Source: Paenibacillus castaneae (GTDB lineage: Bacteria; Bacillota; Bacilli; Paenibacillales; Paenibacillaceae). Taken from it: a DNA stretch of 64,000 nucleotides. The notes below the pieces were generated by a model, which was given only the letters and a program-made list of their open reading frames with translations, ran no database searches and had not been told where the DNA came from. The DNA is taken from contig NZ_KZ614144.1 of the NCBI RefSeq assembly GCF_002884445.1, forward strand, positions 1,406,202 through 1,470,201, written 5' to 3'. Of the stretch, positions 7,901-16,775 are shown piece by piece (position 1 is the first letter of the stretch; the number at the start of each line of letters is the position of its first letter). The position numbers and the translations under genes were made by a program.

Positions 7901-10018
7901 ATGAAGAGATTATTAAGCACAATCGTTTTATTACTTACAGTGTGGGCGTGTCTGCCGAGCTTAGTCTCGGCGCACGCCTATGTGTCGCAATCCACACCTT
8001 ACCAGGATGCCGAGCTGAAGGATTCTCCGGCTTCCATCCGCATTACATTTACGGAGAAGATCGATACGGGGTTAAGCTCCATATCACTTCAAAACAGCGA
8101 AAGCGGCAGCAGCATTTCCGGAACTCTTAGCAGCGAAGGGGATGTTACGCTTATTTATACGATACCGAAGCTAGACAAAGGGATCTATAAAGTAAGCTGG
8201 CAGGCGCTTTCGCTGGATTCGCATACAACCGAAGGCTCCTTTCGCTTCGCAGTAGGCATGGAGCTGGAGCAGAAGAAACCTGACGATGCCATTTCATTAG
8301 ACGGTGCTTCTGCTAAGCCGAGCGGTCCCATTGATAATGGAAGCAGCACAGACAGCAAGGGAACACCTGCATCAAAGCCAAGTAATACAGATAAAGGGAC
8401 AGAGCAGCCTATAAAGATAGAGAAGCCAGCTGCGAAGGCGAATCCGACTCCAAGCCCTAGTGCTGAAGTAAAGCCTCTAGCTTCACAAATACCGAACCCG
8501 ACTTCTAAGCCAGATTCAGCGATTACAAGTACGGAAAAGAATGACGAAGAGATAGCTTTGGATGAGGAAACCGCGGCTGCGATAGGGAATAATTCCTCTG
8601 GCGTTGAAGAGCAAGTGCCACCGTCAACGGATTTACAGGAAACGACTTCGCCAAGCAATGAAACCAGCGCCGCAGCAGAACATGTTCACACCGATGAAGG
8701 CGAGCATAATCACGCAGGCGGATACGGCTTGATGGTCGTCCTTCGCGTATTCGATATTTTAGCTGGAGTGGTGCTTGCAGGCGTTTTATTTTTCCGGTAT
8801 ATGCTTTGGCGGCAAAATCCAGGAGATGCGCCGCTTGGCTTCTCGCTGCGATCTGAACGATTGTTAATCGGAGCAGCAGCCCTAGTGTGGGTTCTATCGG
8901 GCCTTACTAGGTTATATTTGCTGTCAGAGCAGTTTGGAGGTTTACCGCTTTACACGATTGCGACAGAAACATTGGTAGGAAAAATAGCAGTAGTTAGACC
9001 AGTTCTGGCATTGCTTGTGCTATTATTGGCATTCGCTCCAGTTCGGGAACAGCAATGGGCGAATCCAGTTAAACTGCTGGTTGTCACTGCAATAATTGTT
9101 ACGTTTCCGTTAACCGGCCATGCATACGCATCTGTAGATGGTGTTTTGGCAGCAGTTGTTGCGCATGCGTGCCATATGCTGGCTGCAGCCGTATGGTTTG
9201 GAGGCTTGCTTGGTCTGCTCTCGCTTACATTCTATAATGGAGCAATCATGCGATTAAATCGTGTAGCTCAGCGTTTCTCGGTTTGGGCGGTTCCGAGCAT
9301 GGCGCTTATCCTTGCTAGCGGAATATGGCTGTCAGCGACACGCTTAACGTCATGGGCGCAGCTTGCGACAACGGATTATGGAAAGCTAATTGTAGGCAAA
9401 ACAGGCTTCATGCTGCTTGTTCTGCTTATTGCCGCGCTTCATAAGCTGCTGTTCATGCCTAGAATTGCACAAGCGGCAGCAGATCTGACGGCAACTAATG
9501 CTGAGTATAAGCAGAAGAGAGCTGCATCAGGGCTTATACTGGGCGTGAGAATAGAAGTATTGCTGGCAATTGTATTGTTTATACTCGCTGGATGGCTATC
9601 TCAAACGTCGCCGCCAGAGGATGCTGCTGTACAGCAGCAGGCATCTGAGCCGTTTTATTGGCATGTGATGGGTGAGAAAGCTCATATGAGCCTTCGAGTG
9701 TCGGTGGGAGATTCATCTGAGGAGCAGCAAGCGAAGCTTGATATATGGCTGCCTGAAGGAACAGGCGCGCCATTATCCATCGCCGCAATCGTATCAACCG
9801 ACAGCAATAAACAATCGGGTACGCCAAGCGAGCAAACCGCGATTCCTTTCGAATTGCAGCCTGCTGGGACTGAGCTCTATGAATTTCCGGACTTCACTAA
9901 ATATACGTACAGGGCACAGGGAGTGTTCATAGACTACTCAAAGCCGAGCAAAATTTCGATAGATGTAACCGAGGCGGATGGCAGCGTCATTCATTATGAG
10001 AAGGTCATTGGCGAATAA
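7901..10018 (+). CDS. CopC-CopD fusion copper transport protein (YcnJ-like)
   Basis: About 705 residues. A signal peptide ends LVSA-HAY, so the mature protein begins with the His of the CopC copper site (HAYVSQSTPYQDAELKDSP). The CopC domain spans about 25-120. A Ser/Pro/Thr-rich linker of about 140 residues follows, ending in a His-rich patch (EHVHTDEGEHNH, about residues 258-270). Then come about eight membrane segments of a CopD domain (about 275-560) and an extracytoplasmic C-terminal domain of about 130 residues, as in Bacillus YcnJ. The role is copper uptake or binding at the membrane. ATG 7895 overlaps the likely SD AAAGGA, so ATG 7901 is preferred. The linker is longer than I would expect for YcnJ. 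Confidence 0.9.
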   Translation: MKRLLSTIVLLLTVWACLPSLVSAHAYVSQSTPYQDAELKDSPASIRITFTEKIDTGLSSISLQNSESGSSISGTLSSEGDVTLIYTIPKLDKGIYKVSWQALSLDSHTTEGSFRFAVGMELEQKKPDDAISLDGASAKPSGPIDNGSSTDSKGTPASKPSNTDKGTEQPIKIEKPAAKANPTPSPSAEVKPLASQIPNPTSKPDSAITSTEKNDEEIALDEETAAAIGNNSSGVEEQVPPSTDLQETTSPSNETSAAAEHVHTDEGEHNHAGGYGLMVVLRVFDILAGVVLAGVLFFRYMLWRQNPGDAPLGFSLRSERLLIGAAALVWVLSGLTRLYLLSEQFGGLPLYTIATETLVGKIAVVRPVLALLVLLLAFAPVREQQWANPVKLLVVTAIIVTFPLTGHAYASVDGVLAAVVAHACHMLAAAVWFGGLLGLLSLTFYNGAIMRLNRVAQRFSVWAVPSMALILASGIWLSATRLTSWAQLATTDYGKLIVGKTGFMLLVLLIAALHKLLFMPRIAQAAADLTATNAEYKQKRAASGLILGVRIEVLLAIVLFILAGWLSQTSPPEDAAVQQQASEPFYWHVMGEKAHMSLRVSVGDSSEEQQAKLDIWLPEGTGAPLSIAAIVSTDSNKQSGTPSEQTAIPFELQPAGTELYEFPDFTKYTYRAQGVFIDYSKPSKISIDVTEADGSVIHYEKVIGE

Positions 10019-10110
10019 AAGCTTATTTATGAGCTTATTAGCTGACAATATGCTTGACTTCGTTCCAGTCATCTGCTAATGTCACCTTCATGGAAAAGGC
10101 GGGTGTTAGC

Positions 10111-10521
10111 ATGATCATCGGCATCGGACATGACTTATCGGATATTACGCGCGTAGCCAAATTGGTATCCGGAAGCAAAAGCAGTCGCTTTCTGGAGCGG
10201 GTGCTGTCGTATGGGGAAAGAGAGCTTGCTGCTGCTTATTCCGGTCATAGGCTCTCACAATTTACGGCTGGCCGATTTGCAGCGAAGGAAGCGGTCGTGA
10301 AAGCTTTCGGATGCGGTATAGGTCAAATTATAGGTTTATCAGATATTGAAATATTGCCTGATAGCAGCGGCAAGCCGGAATGCAGCCTGTCAGCAGAGGC
10401 TTGGCATCGACTTGGTTTAACACCGGACGAGGTGCGTATCCATGTTACGATTACCCATGAGCGAGAGCTAGCTTCGGCATTTGCGGTTGTTGAACGAATG
10501 CAACAGCAGCCACTTGCCTGA
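10111..10521 (+). CDS. acpS: Holo-[acyl-carrier-protein] synthase
   Basis: AcpS transfers phosphopantetheine from CoA to the serine of apo-ACP, enabling fatty-acid synthesis in the cytosol. The 136-residue product has IGIGHDLSDITR at the N terminus (metal-binding Asp), RFAAKEAVVKAFG (Glu of the active site) and a C-terminal THERELASAFAVVE. Length fits the 120-135 residue family. An upstream ATG at 10054 is in frame, but MIIGIG at 10111 matches the invariant family start. The final PLA tail is slightly longer than usual. It is followed by a strong bidirectional terminator. Confidence 0.95.
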   Translation: MIIGIGHDLSDITRVAKLVSGSKSSRFLERVLSYGERELAAAYSGHRLSQFTAGRFAAKEAVVKAFGCGIGQIIGLSDIEILPDSSGKPECSLSAEAWHRLGLTPDEVRIHVTITHERELASAFAVVERMQQQPLA

Positions 10522-10552
10522 CGGGTCAGCATATCGGCAGTAAGCTATAAAC

Positions 10553-10598
10553 AAAAAAGGATGTCGGCGACAATACGTATGCCGAGCATCCTTTTTTG
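10553..10598. terminator. Bidirectional terminator, acpS / cytochrome c
   Basis: GGATGtCGGC (10559-10568) pairs with GCCGaGCATCC (10581-10591) and is flanked by six A's on the left and six T's on the right, so it works for both convergent genes. Confidence 0.9.
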
Positions 10599-10607
10599 TT
10601 TGATGGC

Positions 10608-10967
10608 TTATTTATTATTTGCGAGCCACTGGGCTAGCCCGGCAATTTCATTCGCTGTAAGACGATCCTTAAAGGCAGGCATTGTCTCCCCTCCTTCTTC
10701 GATTTGCTGCGTAATATCGGCAGCACTCATTCGTGATCCAACCTGCTGCAAATTAGTTACGGCTCCAACACGTCCTTGCAGCTCTGTACCATGACAGTTG
10801 ACACAGTTTGCTTTATAGACGGAAGCGACTTCAGAAGGGGCGTTATTCAGAGCGCTGCCTCCTTTTGAGCCTCCCTGTGGATTTCCGCCGCAGCCGCTGA
10901 GAGCAAGAAATAATGCAGCAGAAGCAACTAATATGATTTTGGAACGTATCAAACGACGGTGGATCAT
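10608..10967 (-). CDS. c-type cytochrome lipoprotein (CccB/c551-like)
   Basis: A 119-residue small electron carrier tethered to the outer face of the membrane. The N terminus is a lipoprotein signal with lipobox LSGC (about residue 25), then a flexible Gly/Ser/Asn linker, then a single haem domain with CVNCH (CXXCH) near residue 57 and the distal Met ligand in ETMPAF near 95. It resembles Bacillus CccB. AGGGA precedes the ATG at 10967. It probably shuttles electrons to a terminal oxidase; no oxidase genes are in the window. Monocistronic by its strand and terminator. Confidence 0.92.
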   Translation of the reverse strand: MIHRRLIRSKIILVASAALFLALSGCGGNPQGGSKGGSALNNAPSEVASVYKANCVNCHGTELQGRVGAVTNLQQVGSRMSAADITQQIEEGGETMPAFKDRLTANEIAGLAQWLANNK

Positions 10968-11138
10968 TTAATATCCCTCACTTTGCATTTTGATTTTGCG
11001 ATTTCAGTTTGTTTAGGTCATTCCTTGGTCTTCCATATGAATTTGCAGCTATAGTTCGTATAATAGAGGAACAGATTGCATGGCAAATAACATTTGACTT
11101 GTTTAACATTATATCGCATTTTGACTACAGGAGACTTC

Positions 11139-12020
11139 ATGAAACCGACAATAGATAGTATATTAATCAATCAATTGAACCATATCCACGTTGAAGTCCT
11201 CATGACCGCATATATGGAAAGTTTGCCCGGTTGGTCTGTGCCTAAATCCGAGCCGGAGTTTTATCGTTTTTGCTATATGGATAAAGGACAAGGCTGGATC
11301 GAAATTAATAATGTAAGACAAGCCATTCAGCCGAATACGCTTTATTTCCTTCCAGCGGGCACAGCTCAAACGTTCGGAACGGAAGGAGACGAAGTATTTG
11401 GACGTTATTGGTGCAATTTCCGATTCGAGCTATTTGATATCGAGTTTATTCATTCGCTGCAGCTGCCTCTGTTTGTATACGTCAAAGACGAGCAGATGAT
11501 AAAACAACTATTTTCCAAAATGTTAACCTATCAGAACTGCACCTCAGTAACGAGAGAATTGCGGTTAAAAGCAGTACTGCTTGAAATGATCTCTTTTTAT
11601 TTGGATGAAAGCAAGTTTCAACAGCATAGCTTGAGCGAAGCGAGCTTAGGCGTGAAATGGAATGAAGTGCTTGCTTATATTGAATCGAATTTGCATACAA
11701 ACATTCAAATCGAGGAGCTTGCGAAGGTTGCCTTCCTGCACCCGAATTATTTCATATCTTCATTCAAAAGCAGAATGGGCTGTTCGCCTATTCAATATGT
11801 AACTAATCGCCGTATTGCGAAAGCGAAGGAGCTGCTTGCGGAAACAAGCTTATCGATTGCCTCAGTAGCGAATCATGTGGGCATGCAAAATCATTATTTA
11901 TCAAGACTTTTCAAACGGTATACAGGCATTACGCCGATTCAATATCGCCGTATTTCGAAGCAGGGTGCTGGCAATATGCCGGAATATTCATTAATAAAAA
12001 CGGAGGAGGAAAGCAGCTAA
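11139..12020 (+). CDS. AraC-family transcriptional regulator
   Basis: About 293 residues. The N-terminal 150 residues form a cupin-type sensor (FYRFCYMDKGQGWIEI, PNTLYFLPAGTAQTFG), and the C-terminal 100 residues hold two HTH motifs of AraC type (IQIEELAKVAFLHPNYFISS and LSIASVANHVGMQNHYLSRL, then FKRYTGITPIQYR). Effector and targets are unknown, although a cupin plus AraC layout usually reports on a sugar. The start at 11139 is preceded by CAGGAGA. Its stop overlaps the mutY start (TAATG), an unusual coupling of a regulator to a DNA-repair gene. Confidence 0.92.
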   Translation: MKPTIDSILINQLNHIHVEVLMTAYMESLPGWSVPKSEPEFYRFCYMDKGQGWIEINNVRQAIQPNTLYFLPAGTAQTFGTEGDEVFGRYWCNFRFELFDIEFIHSLQLPLFVYVKDEQMIKQLFSKMLTYQNCTSVTRELRLKAVLLEMISFYLDESKFQQHSLSEASLGVKWNEVLAYIESNLHTNIQIEELAKVAFLHPNYFISSFKSRMGCSPIQYVTNRRIAKAKELLAETSLSIASVANHVGMQNHYLSRLFKRYTGITPIQYRRISKQGAGNMPEYSLIKTEEESS

Positions 12021-13216
12021 TGGAACAGCAAGAGATCAAAGACTATTTCAGTACAGAGCTACTTTCCTGGTACCGGCTTGTAAAAAGAGACTTGCCGTGG
12101 AGAACAAATCGTGACCCGTATCGCGTATGGGTATCGGAAATTATGCTGCAGCAGACACGGGTTGACACCGTTATCCCGTACTACAATACGTTTATGAGTA
12201 AATTCCCGACTGTCGAGGCGCTAGCGGCAGCACCGGAAACAGAGGTTCTCAAATGCTGGGAGGGGCTCGGCTATTATTCGCGTGCGCGTAATTTACAGGC
12301 GGGCGCGAAGGAGGTCGTCGAACGCTACGGTGGAATCGTGCCTGATGATAAGGCATCAGTAGCAGGCCTTAAGGGAGTTGGCCCATATACAAGCGGTGCG
12401 ATTATGAGTATCGCCTTCAATCGGCCTGAGCCAGCGGTGGATGGCAATGTGATGCGCGTCCTCTCACGTTACTTTTGCTTAGAAGACGATATAGCGAAAC
12501 CATCCACACGAATTGGTATTGAGAAGCTTGCTGCATCGCTTATTCCAGAAGGAGCAGCCGGTGATTTCAATCAAGCGCTGATGGAGCTGGGGGCGCTCGT
12601 CTGTACACCGAAATCGCCCAGCTGTCTGCCTTGCCCTGTGATGGAGCATTGTGCAGCTCGCCTAAATGGAAGAGAAACGGAATTGCCGATCAAAACGAAG
12701 GCGAAGCCTCCGCGTCCGGAATTTAGAGCGGCAGCTATTGTTGCAGGAAGCGGCGAGAATAAAGGGAAAATACTTGTAAGGCAGCGCCCTGCTACAGGCT
12801 TGCTTGCTCAGATGTGGGAGCTTCCGCATCTGTTATTAACACCTGATAAGGCGAATTGGCTGGATGAGAAAGCACCGAAGGAGCAAGGGGAATTAGCTGA
12901 GCTGCTGGGCCGCATGCTCCAGGAGGACACGGAGCTGTTGATCCGACCACGCGGTTGGTTCACGGACGCCGATCATATATTTAGCCACATTCATTGGCGG
13001 ATGCGTTTCTACTTGGCGGATTTGGGCGAAGAGCCTGGCGTGCTGGAAGCGACGACTGCTGCTGCATTGGAAACGGACAGCTTAGCGGCAGAATCAGCGA
13101 CGAAATATGAAGTGAATCAATGGCCGGAGCATTATCGCTGGATTGGCAAGGAAGATATGGATAGCCTGCCTTTTCCAAATTTATTTTTGCGGATATTGAA
13201 GCAATATTGGGAATAA
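12020..13216 (+). CDS. mutY: A/G-specific adenine glycosylase MutY
   Basis: MutY excises adenine mispaired with 8-oxoguanine. The 398-residue protein has VSEIMLQQTRVDTVIPYY near residue 40, the helix-hairpin-helix LKGVGPYTSGAI followed by the catalytic Asp in AVDGNVMRV, and the [4Fe-4S] ligands C-X6-C-X2-C-X5-C (CTPKSPSCLPCPVMEHC, about 195-211). The C terminus (about 235-398) is the MutT-like 8-oxoG-recognition domain, with the variable region containing an Ala/Glu-rich insert (AATTAAAL-like) before the final strand. GAGGAGGAAAG within the end of the AraC gene is its SD, and the start overlaps the AraC stop. Confidence 0.95.
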   Translation: MEQQEIKDYFSTELLSWYRLVKRDLPWRTNRDPYRVWVSEIMLQQTRVDTVIPYYNTFMSKFPTVEALAAAPETEVLKCWEGLGYYSRARNLQAGAKEVVERYGGIVPDDKASVAGLKGVGPYTSGAIMSIAFNRPEPAVDGNVMRVLSRYFCLEDDIAKPSTRIGIEKLAASLIPEGAAGDFNQALMELGALVCTPKSPSCLPCPVMEHCAARLNGRETELPIKTKAKPPRPEFRAAAIVAGSGENKGKILVRQRPATGLLAQMWELPHLLLTPDKANWLDEKAPKEQGELAELLGRMLQEDTELLIRPRGWFTDADHIFSHIHWRMRFYLADLGEEPGVLEATTAAALETDSLAAESATKYEVNQWPEHYRWIGKEDMDSLPFPNLFLRILKQYWE

Positions 13217-13245
13217 ATGAATAATAGGTCGGGAGCGAAGCGTAA

Positions 13246-13878
13246 ATGAATGGAATGCTGGAGCTGCTGTTGCAGCACAAAATAGTAGCGATACTAAGAG
13301 GGATTGAGGACCGCCATGCTGATCATGCAGCGCAGGCATTAATAGACGGCGGTATTCATTTGATGGAGATTACGATGAATACGGCCGGCGCGGCTGTAAT
13401 GATTGAGCGCTGGCGCACAAAGTTCGATGGCAAAGCAGCAATCGGGGCCGGTACGGTAACCGATGTAGCGCTTGCTGAACAGGCTGTTAATGCGGGAGCA
13501 CAGTTTCTTATCTCTCCTAACTTGGATGAAGAAGTCATTGCATACGGGAAGGAGCGCGGCTTGTCCGTCTGGCCTGGCGTTATGACACCGACAGAAATCG
13601 TAAAGGCCTGGAAGGCTGGAGCGGATGCAGTGAAAATTTTTCCAATGGGTACGCTTGGTATCGGATATTTGCAGGAAATCCGCGGACCGTTAAACGAAAT
13701 TCCGATGCTGGCCACTGGCGGCGTCGATCTACATAATATTGCGGATTACTTCAAGGCAGGAGCAAATGCGGTCGGAATGGGCGGCAAGCTTGTTAATTTG
13801 GATTGGATACGCGACGGGAAATTGGACCAAGTAACGGAGAGAGCGCAGCAATTTGTAAATATAGTGCGCACTTTATAG
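13246..13878 (+). CDS. eda: KDPG / 4-hydroxy-2-oxoglutarate aldolase
   Basis: A 210-residue class I aldolase that splits 2-keto-3-deoxy-6-phosphogluconate to pyruvate and glyceraldehyde-3-phosphate. Visible signatures: VAILRG, the catalytic Glu in MEITMNT (about 43), GAGTVTD, FLISPNLD, PGVMTPTE, the Schiff-base Lys in VKIFPMG (about residue 130) and ATGGV. Length fits the family. It follows mutY by 29 bases, with GGGAGCG as a weak SD. No KDPG-forming kinase or dehydratase is adjacent, so its pathway partner lies elsewhere. Confidence 0.93.
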   Translation: MNGMLELLLQHKIVAILRGIEDRHADHAAQALIDGGIHLMEITMNTAGAAVMIERWRTKFDGKAAIGAGTVTDVALAEQAVNAGAQFLISPNLDEEVIAYGKERGLSVWPGVMTPTEIVKAWKAGADAVKIFPMGTLGIGYLQEIRGPLNEIPMLATGGVDLHNIADYFKAGANAVGMGGKLVNLDWIRDGKLDQVTERAQQFVNIVRTL

Positions 13879-13944
13879 AGCTGGCAGCTCTATCAATCGA
13901 GGGATATAGTCAAAAAAGAAGCTTGCGGCACGGGGCTGCAAGCT
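13875..13944. other. Two hairpins at the end of eda
   Basis: ATAGAGCT-GGC-AGCTCTAT (13875-13893) overlaps the eda stop codon, and AGCTTGC / GCAAGCT (13920-13944) lies 27 bases beyond. Neither has a plus-strand U-tract; the second has an A-run on its left. They may be weak terminators or mRNA stabilisers. Confidence 0.4.
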
Positions 13945-14118
13945 ACAAAAGAGAATATATATAATAAAGGGGGGTCATGAATTTATTATATAAGCATAAG
14001 ATGAAACGAAGATGAGAGAAAGATTACAGTTTGATTACATGTATGTTCTGTTTTGTTTCAGCCCAAGCTTGTACTATTATTCCTTCTTTTTGCCTCACAA
14101 CAAGATTAGGAGGTTCGT

Positions 14119-15300
14119 ATGAATAGAATAGCTTCGAAGCTGTTGGTCGTGGCCGTCATTATTGCAGCTGTATTCTATATGGATATGAAACTGGATTTGT
14201 TTCCCGCTTTAGCGGAGTCGAAAGAGGTGACTGCGGTGGAGAAAACAAATCAGCTGGAACAATTAGAGCTTACAATTGCCAAGGAATTTAAAGCTCGTTC
14301 CGAACGCTTTTCTGTCACCTATACGGGGGACAAGCAGAAGCTTTCGGATCAAATGACAGATGTTATTCGTGCTGCGCTTACTCATGATGATTATTCTGCT
14401 TACATTCTAGAATCTTATATTTATACCATTCGGAGCTGGGGAACGAAGTCGACGATCTCGATTGAAGCGCGTTATCGGGAATCATTAGAGCAAACAGCAG
14501 CCGTTGACCGAGTGGTAGCGAAGGCGCTGGCGAGCATGATCACGCCAGTCATGAATGATCATGAGAAAATAAAAGTTATTCATGATTGGATTGTGAGCCA
14601 TGTTGAATATGATCAAACCTTGTCTCACTATACAGCGTATGATGCAGTCACATTGGGAGAAGCCGTTTGTCAGGGCTACTCGCTGCTAGGCTACAAAATG
14701 CTGAACGAAGCTGGTATTAAGGTGCGTATTGCTGAGGGCACGGTAAACACAGGAGAGCATGCTTGGAATATGGTGCAGCTGGACGGTGCATGGTATCATC
14801 TGGATTTGACTTGGGATGATCCTGTCGGCTTGGCAGTAGGCAATTCGCAAGCTGCGCAAGCGACGGAGACAGGAAATGACTCGATCCGGTATCATTATTA
14901 TTTGAAATCAGATAAAGAGATGCGTGTCGATCATCAATGGACGAAATCTTATCCTGAAGCAAACACATCCTATGCGGTTACAATACGTAAACTGGAGCAA
15001 AATGGTAATTTTTCACAGCGTGATCGCTTTAGTAAGCTGAAGCTGTCGCTTGGCTTGCATTGGCTTGAGCCAGAATATACGGTGTCTAGCTCTGAACAGC
15101 TCGCACGCATGATTAAATCAGCACTGGATTCACGCACGAATAGCTTAGAATTTAGATTCAAGCAGGGCGAACAGTTTCCAGAGGCGCTGAAGGCCTCCTT
15201 CCAAGGGACAAAAATAGCAGTCGGTTACAAAGCCAGCTATGAGCCGTATGGTGGAGATGGTTCATTGCTTGTTCGTATTCAGCTTCAATACCAGCGTTAA
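14119..15300 (+). CDS. Transglutaminase-like extracytoplasmic protein
   Basis: A 393-residue protein with an N-terminal hydrophobic anchor (KLLVVAVIIAAVFYM). The middle contains a transglutaminase-like cysteine protease fold: KIKVIHDWIVSHVEYD, the nucleophile in GEAVCQGYS (about Cys184), the His in GEHAWN (about His214) and the Asp in YHLDLTWDDP (about Asp229). The triad is intact. The remaining about 130 residues carry no recognised motif. Such proteins are usually peptidases or cross-linkers at the cell surface. AGGAGG precedes the ATG. A strong long hairpin follows the gene. Confidence 0.88.
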   Translation: MNRIASKLLVVAVIIAAVFYMDMKLDLFPALAESKEVTAVEKTNQLEQLELTIAKEFKARSERFSVTYTGDKQKLSDQMTDVIRAALTHDDYSAYILESYIYTIRSWGTKSTISIEARYRESLEQTAAVDRVVAKALASMITPVMNDHEKIKVIHDWIVSHVEYDQTLSHYTAYDAVTLGEAVCQGYSLLGYKMLNEAGIKVRIAEGTVNTGEHAWNMVQLDGAWYHLDLTWDDPVGLAVGNSQAAQATETGNDSIRYHYYLKSDKEMRVDHQWTKSYPEANTSYAVTIRKLEQNGNFSQRDRFSKLKLSLGLHWLEPEYTVSSSEQLARMIKSALDSRTNSLEFRFKQGEQFPEALKASFQGTKIAVGYKASYEPYGGDGSLLVRIQLQYQR

Positions 15301-15314
15301 CAATATACACATGA

Positions 15315-15360
15315 GAACAAAGCAGACCCAAACGATTAGTCGTTTGGGTCTGCTTTGTTC
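15315..15360. terminator. 21-bp perfect hairpin between convergent genes
   Basis: Bases 15315-15335 and 15340-15360 are perfect reverse complements separated by TTAG. No long U-tract follows on either side, but it sits between converging genes and probably stops both transcripts. Confidence 0.7.
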
Positions 15361-15370
15361 TTGGGGTGCA

Positions 15371-16525
15371 TTACTGCTCTTTGTTTCTGGCAGCAGTCAT
15401 TTGCTGCCAGACCGAGCCAGCGGCTTCCTCGCCGCGTTCAATCCGCTCAAGCGCCATTTGCGCTTGCAGTTGAATTTCAAACTCATTGTCCTTCGCGGCC
15501 TCACGCAGCGCCTCGATTGCCGATTCATCTCCTGCTTCATAGAGGAAGCGGGCAGCCCGCCATCTTACAAGCTTATTCTTGTCACGCAGCGATTCGATCA
15601 TCGGTCCTATTGCGGCCGGATCGCCAAGGTCGGACAGTGTATCGCCTGCTGTCCGTCTAACAGAAGTGGAGGAATCACGCAATGCGGCAAATAAATACGG
15701 CAGCGCTTCTGGGGATCGAAGGTCGCCTAAGTAGACGACAGCGAGCCTGCGAATAGACGTATTCTCATCTTTAATTGCTTCCGCAAGCAATGGAATGCCT
15801 TCAACAGATGCGACGTAGCGCTCAAGCGCAGCATAACGAACCTGCCAATCCGAAGATGTGAATTGCTCCTGCGCTTCTTCAAGCGTTAATGGAGCCGGCC
15901 TGACTGCAGGCTGAGCCATTTCCGTGCCTGCTGCATTTCCTAGCTCGAGGGCAGCTTGAATAAGCGCTTCAAGTCGTTCCTGTGTATAAGAAGCTTCCAG
16001 TTCACGGACGATTTCTGCGGCAATTTCCTCAGGCTCTCCATATCGGACTCCAAACTCCTCCAGCTTGCGCTCGCGAATCATACCCGACCCTGCTGCGCGG
16101 CCAACGGCCTCAGCGAATTGGGGCGGAAGCGCTGAACGAGCCTCGCCGTCTCCCATACGCACACGAACTTGCATTGGAATGCCGCGATACATTTGCACAA
16201 GTACCTGAGCCTCGCCGAAGCTTGCATTCGCGCCTATACCGTTACTGGTTTGATCGCTGTCAGCGTTATCCTTCTGCAGCAGTTGTCCTGCTTCTCCCAG
16301 AATAGCAGCCCAGTCTGCACCCGGAAGACGGTCTAGAGCAATGAAGTCAGCCGTACGGAATAAGCTTCGAACGCCTTTAATTTGCAAAAGCTGCTGCAGC
16401 AGCTCAGGAGCTTCAGCTGCTTCGCTGGATTTAAAAGTAAGTCTGCGTCCACGCGGCAGCATTTCATCAACATTCAGCTTCATGGAATTTGGGCTAGGCG
16501 TCGGTTCTATTGAAATTAGTTTCAT
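15371..16525 (-). CDS. CvfC/YpgR-like HEAT-repeat protein
   Basis: A 384-residue cytosolic protein. Residues 1-90 match the Nfu/NifU N-terminal-like domain (SIEPTPSPNSMKLNVDE, IKGVRSLFRTADFIALDR), which in this family lacks the cysteines of a true Fe-S scaffold. The C-terminal part (about 205-370) has about five HEAT repeats (DWQVRYAALERYVAS, DENTSIRRLAVVYLGDL, DSSTSVRRTAGDTLSDL, DKNKLVRWRAARFLYE). This combination is the conserved virulence factor C family of staphylococci (YpgR in Bacillus), of unknown mechanism. AGGAGGA precedes the ATG. It is monocistronic. Confidence 0.85.
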   Translation of the reverse strand: MKLISIEPTPSPNSMKLNVDEMLPRGRRLTFKSSEAAEAPELLQQLLQIKGVRSLFRTADFIALDRLPGADWAAILGEAGQLLQKDNADSDQTSNGIGANASFGEAQVLVQMYRGIPMQVRVRMGDGEARSALPPQFAEAVGRAAGSGMIRERKLEEFGVRYGEPEEIAAEIVRELEASYTQERLEALIQAALELGNAAGTEMAQPAVRPAPLTLEEAQEQFTSSDWQVRYAALERYVASVEGIPLLAEAIKDENTSIRRLAVVYLGDLRSPEALPYLFAALRDSSTSVRRTAGDTLSDLGDPAAIGPMIESLRDKNKLVRWRAARFLYEAGDESAIEALREAAKDNEFEIQLQAQMALERIERGEEAAGSVWQQMTAARNKEQ

Positions 16526-16690
16526 GAGGAATCCTCCTGCATTTTATGATGTCGTAAATGTGCTCTTCCTTAAGGAACAAAATTTGCGTCGAATACGTAA
16601 TCTTAGGTGTAAACATATATGACTAAGTGTAACTGATTTTCAATATGGATGCGAATGCATGGGGCAGAAAACGATGTCTTATTTAGTCGC

Positions 16691-16738
16691 TTATTGCAAA
16701 ATCTTAATTTGCAATAAGTACCTTCAGATTGGTATCTT
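16691..16738 (+). promoter_or_regulatory. Promoter with inverted-repeat operator before MBL gene
   Basis: TTATTGCAAA (16691-16700) and TTTGCAATAA (16708-16717) are perfect inverted arms. The right arm overlaps a possible -35 TTGCAA (16709-16714), followed after 18 bases by TATCTT (16733-16738). The repeat could bind a dimeric repressor. Confidence 0.45.
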
Positions 16739-16775
16739 AGTAAAATAATAAATCACGGCAAGGGAGGATGGACAA

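Noticed and set aside
8185..8658. 157-codon reverse-strand frame within the CopC-CopD gene
   Set aside because: It opposes the Ser/Pro-rich linker of a well-supported gene, and its Ser-rich composition is what antisense of that linker gives.
10561..10794. Plus-strand frame antisense to the cytochrome gene
   Set aside because: The cytochrome has a lipobox, CXXCH and Met ligand on the minus strand, whereas this frame begins inside a terminator.
15239..15694. Frame of 151 codons overlapping the transglutaminase end and the CvfC gene
   Set aside because: It runs through the 21-bp hairpin and antisense to CvfC, without an SD.
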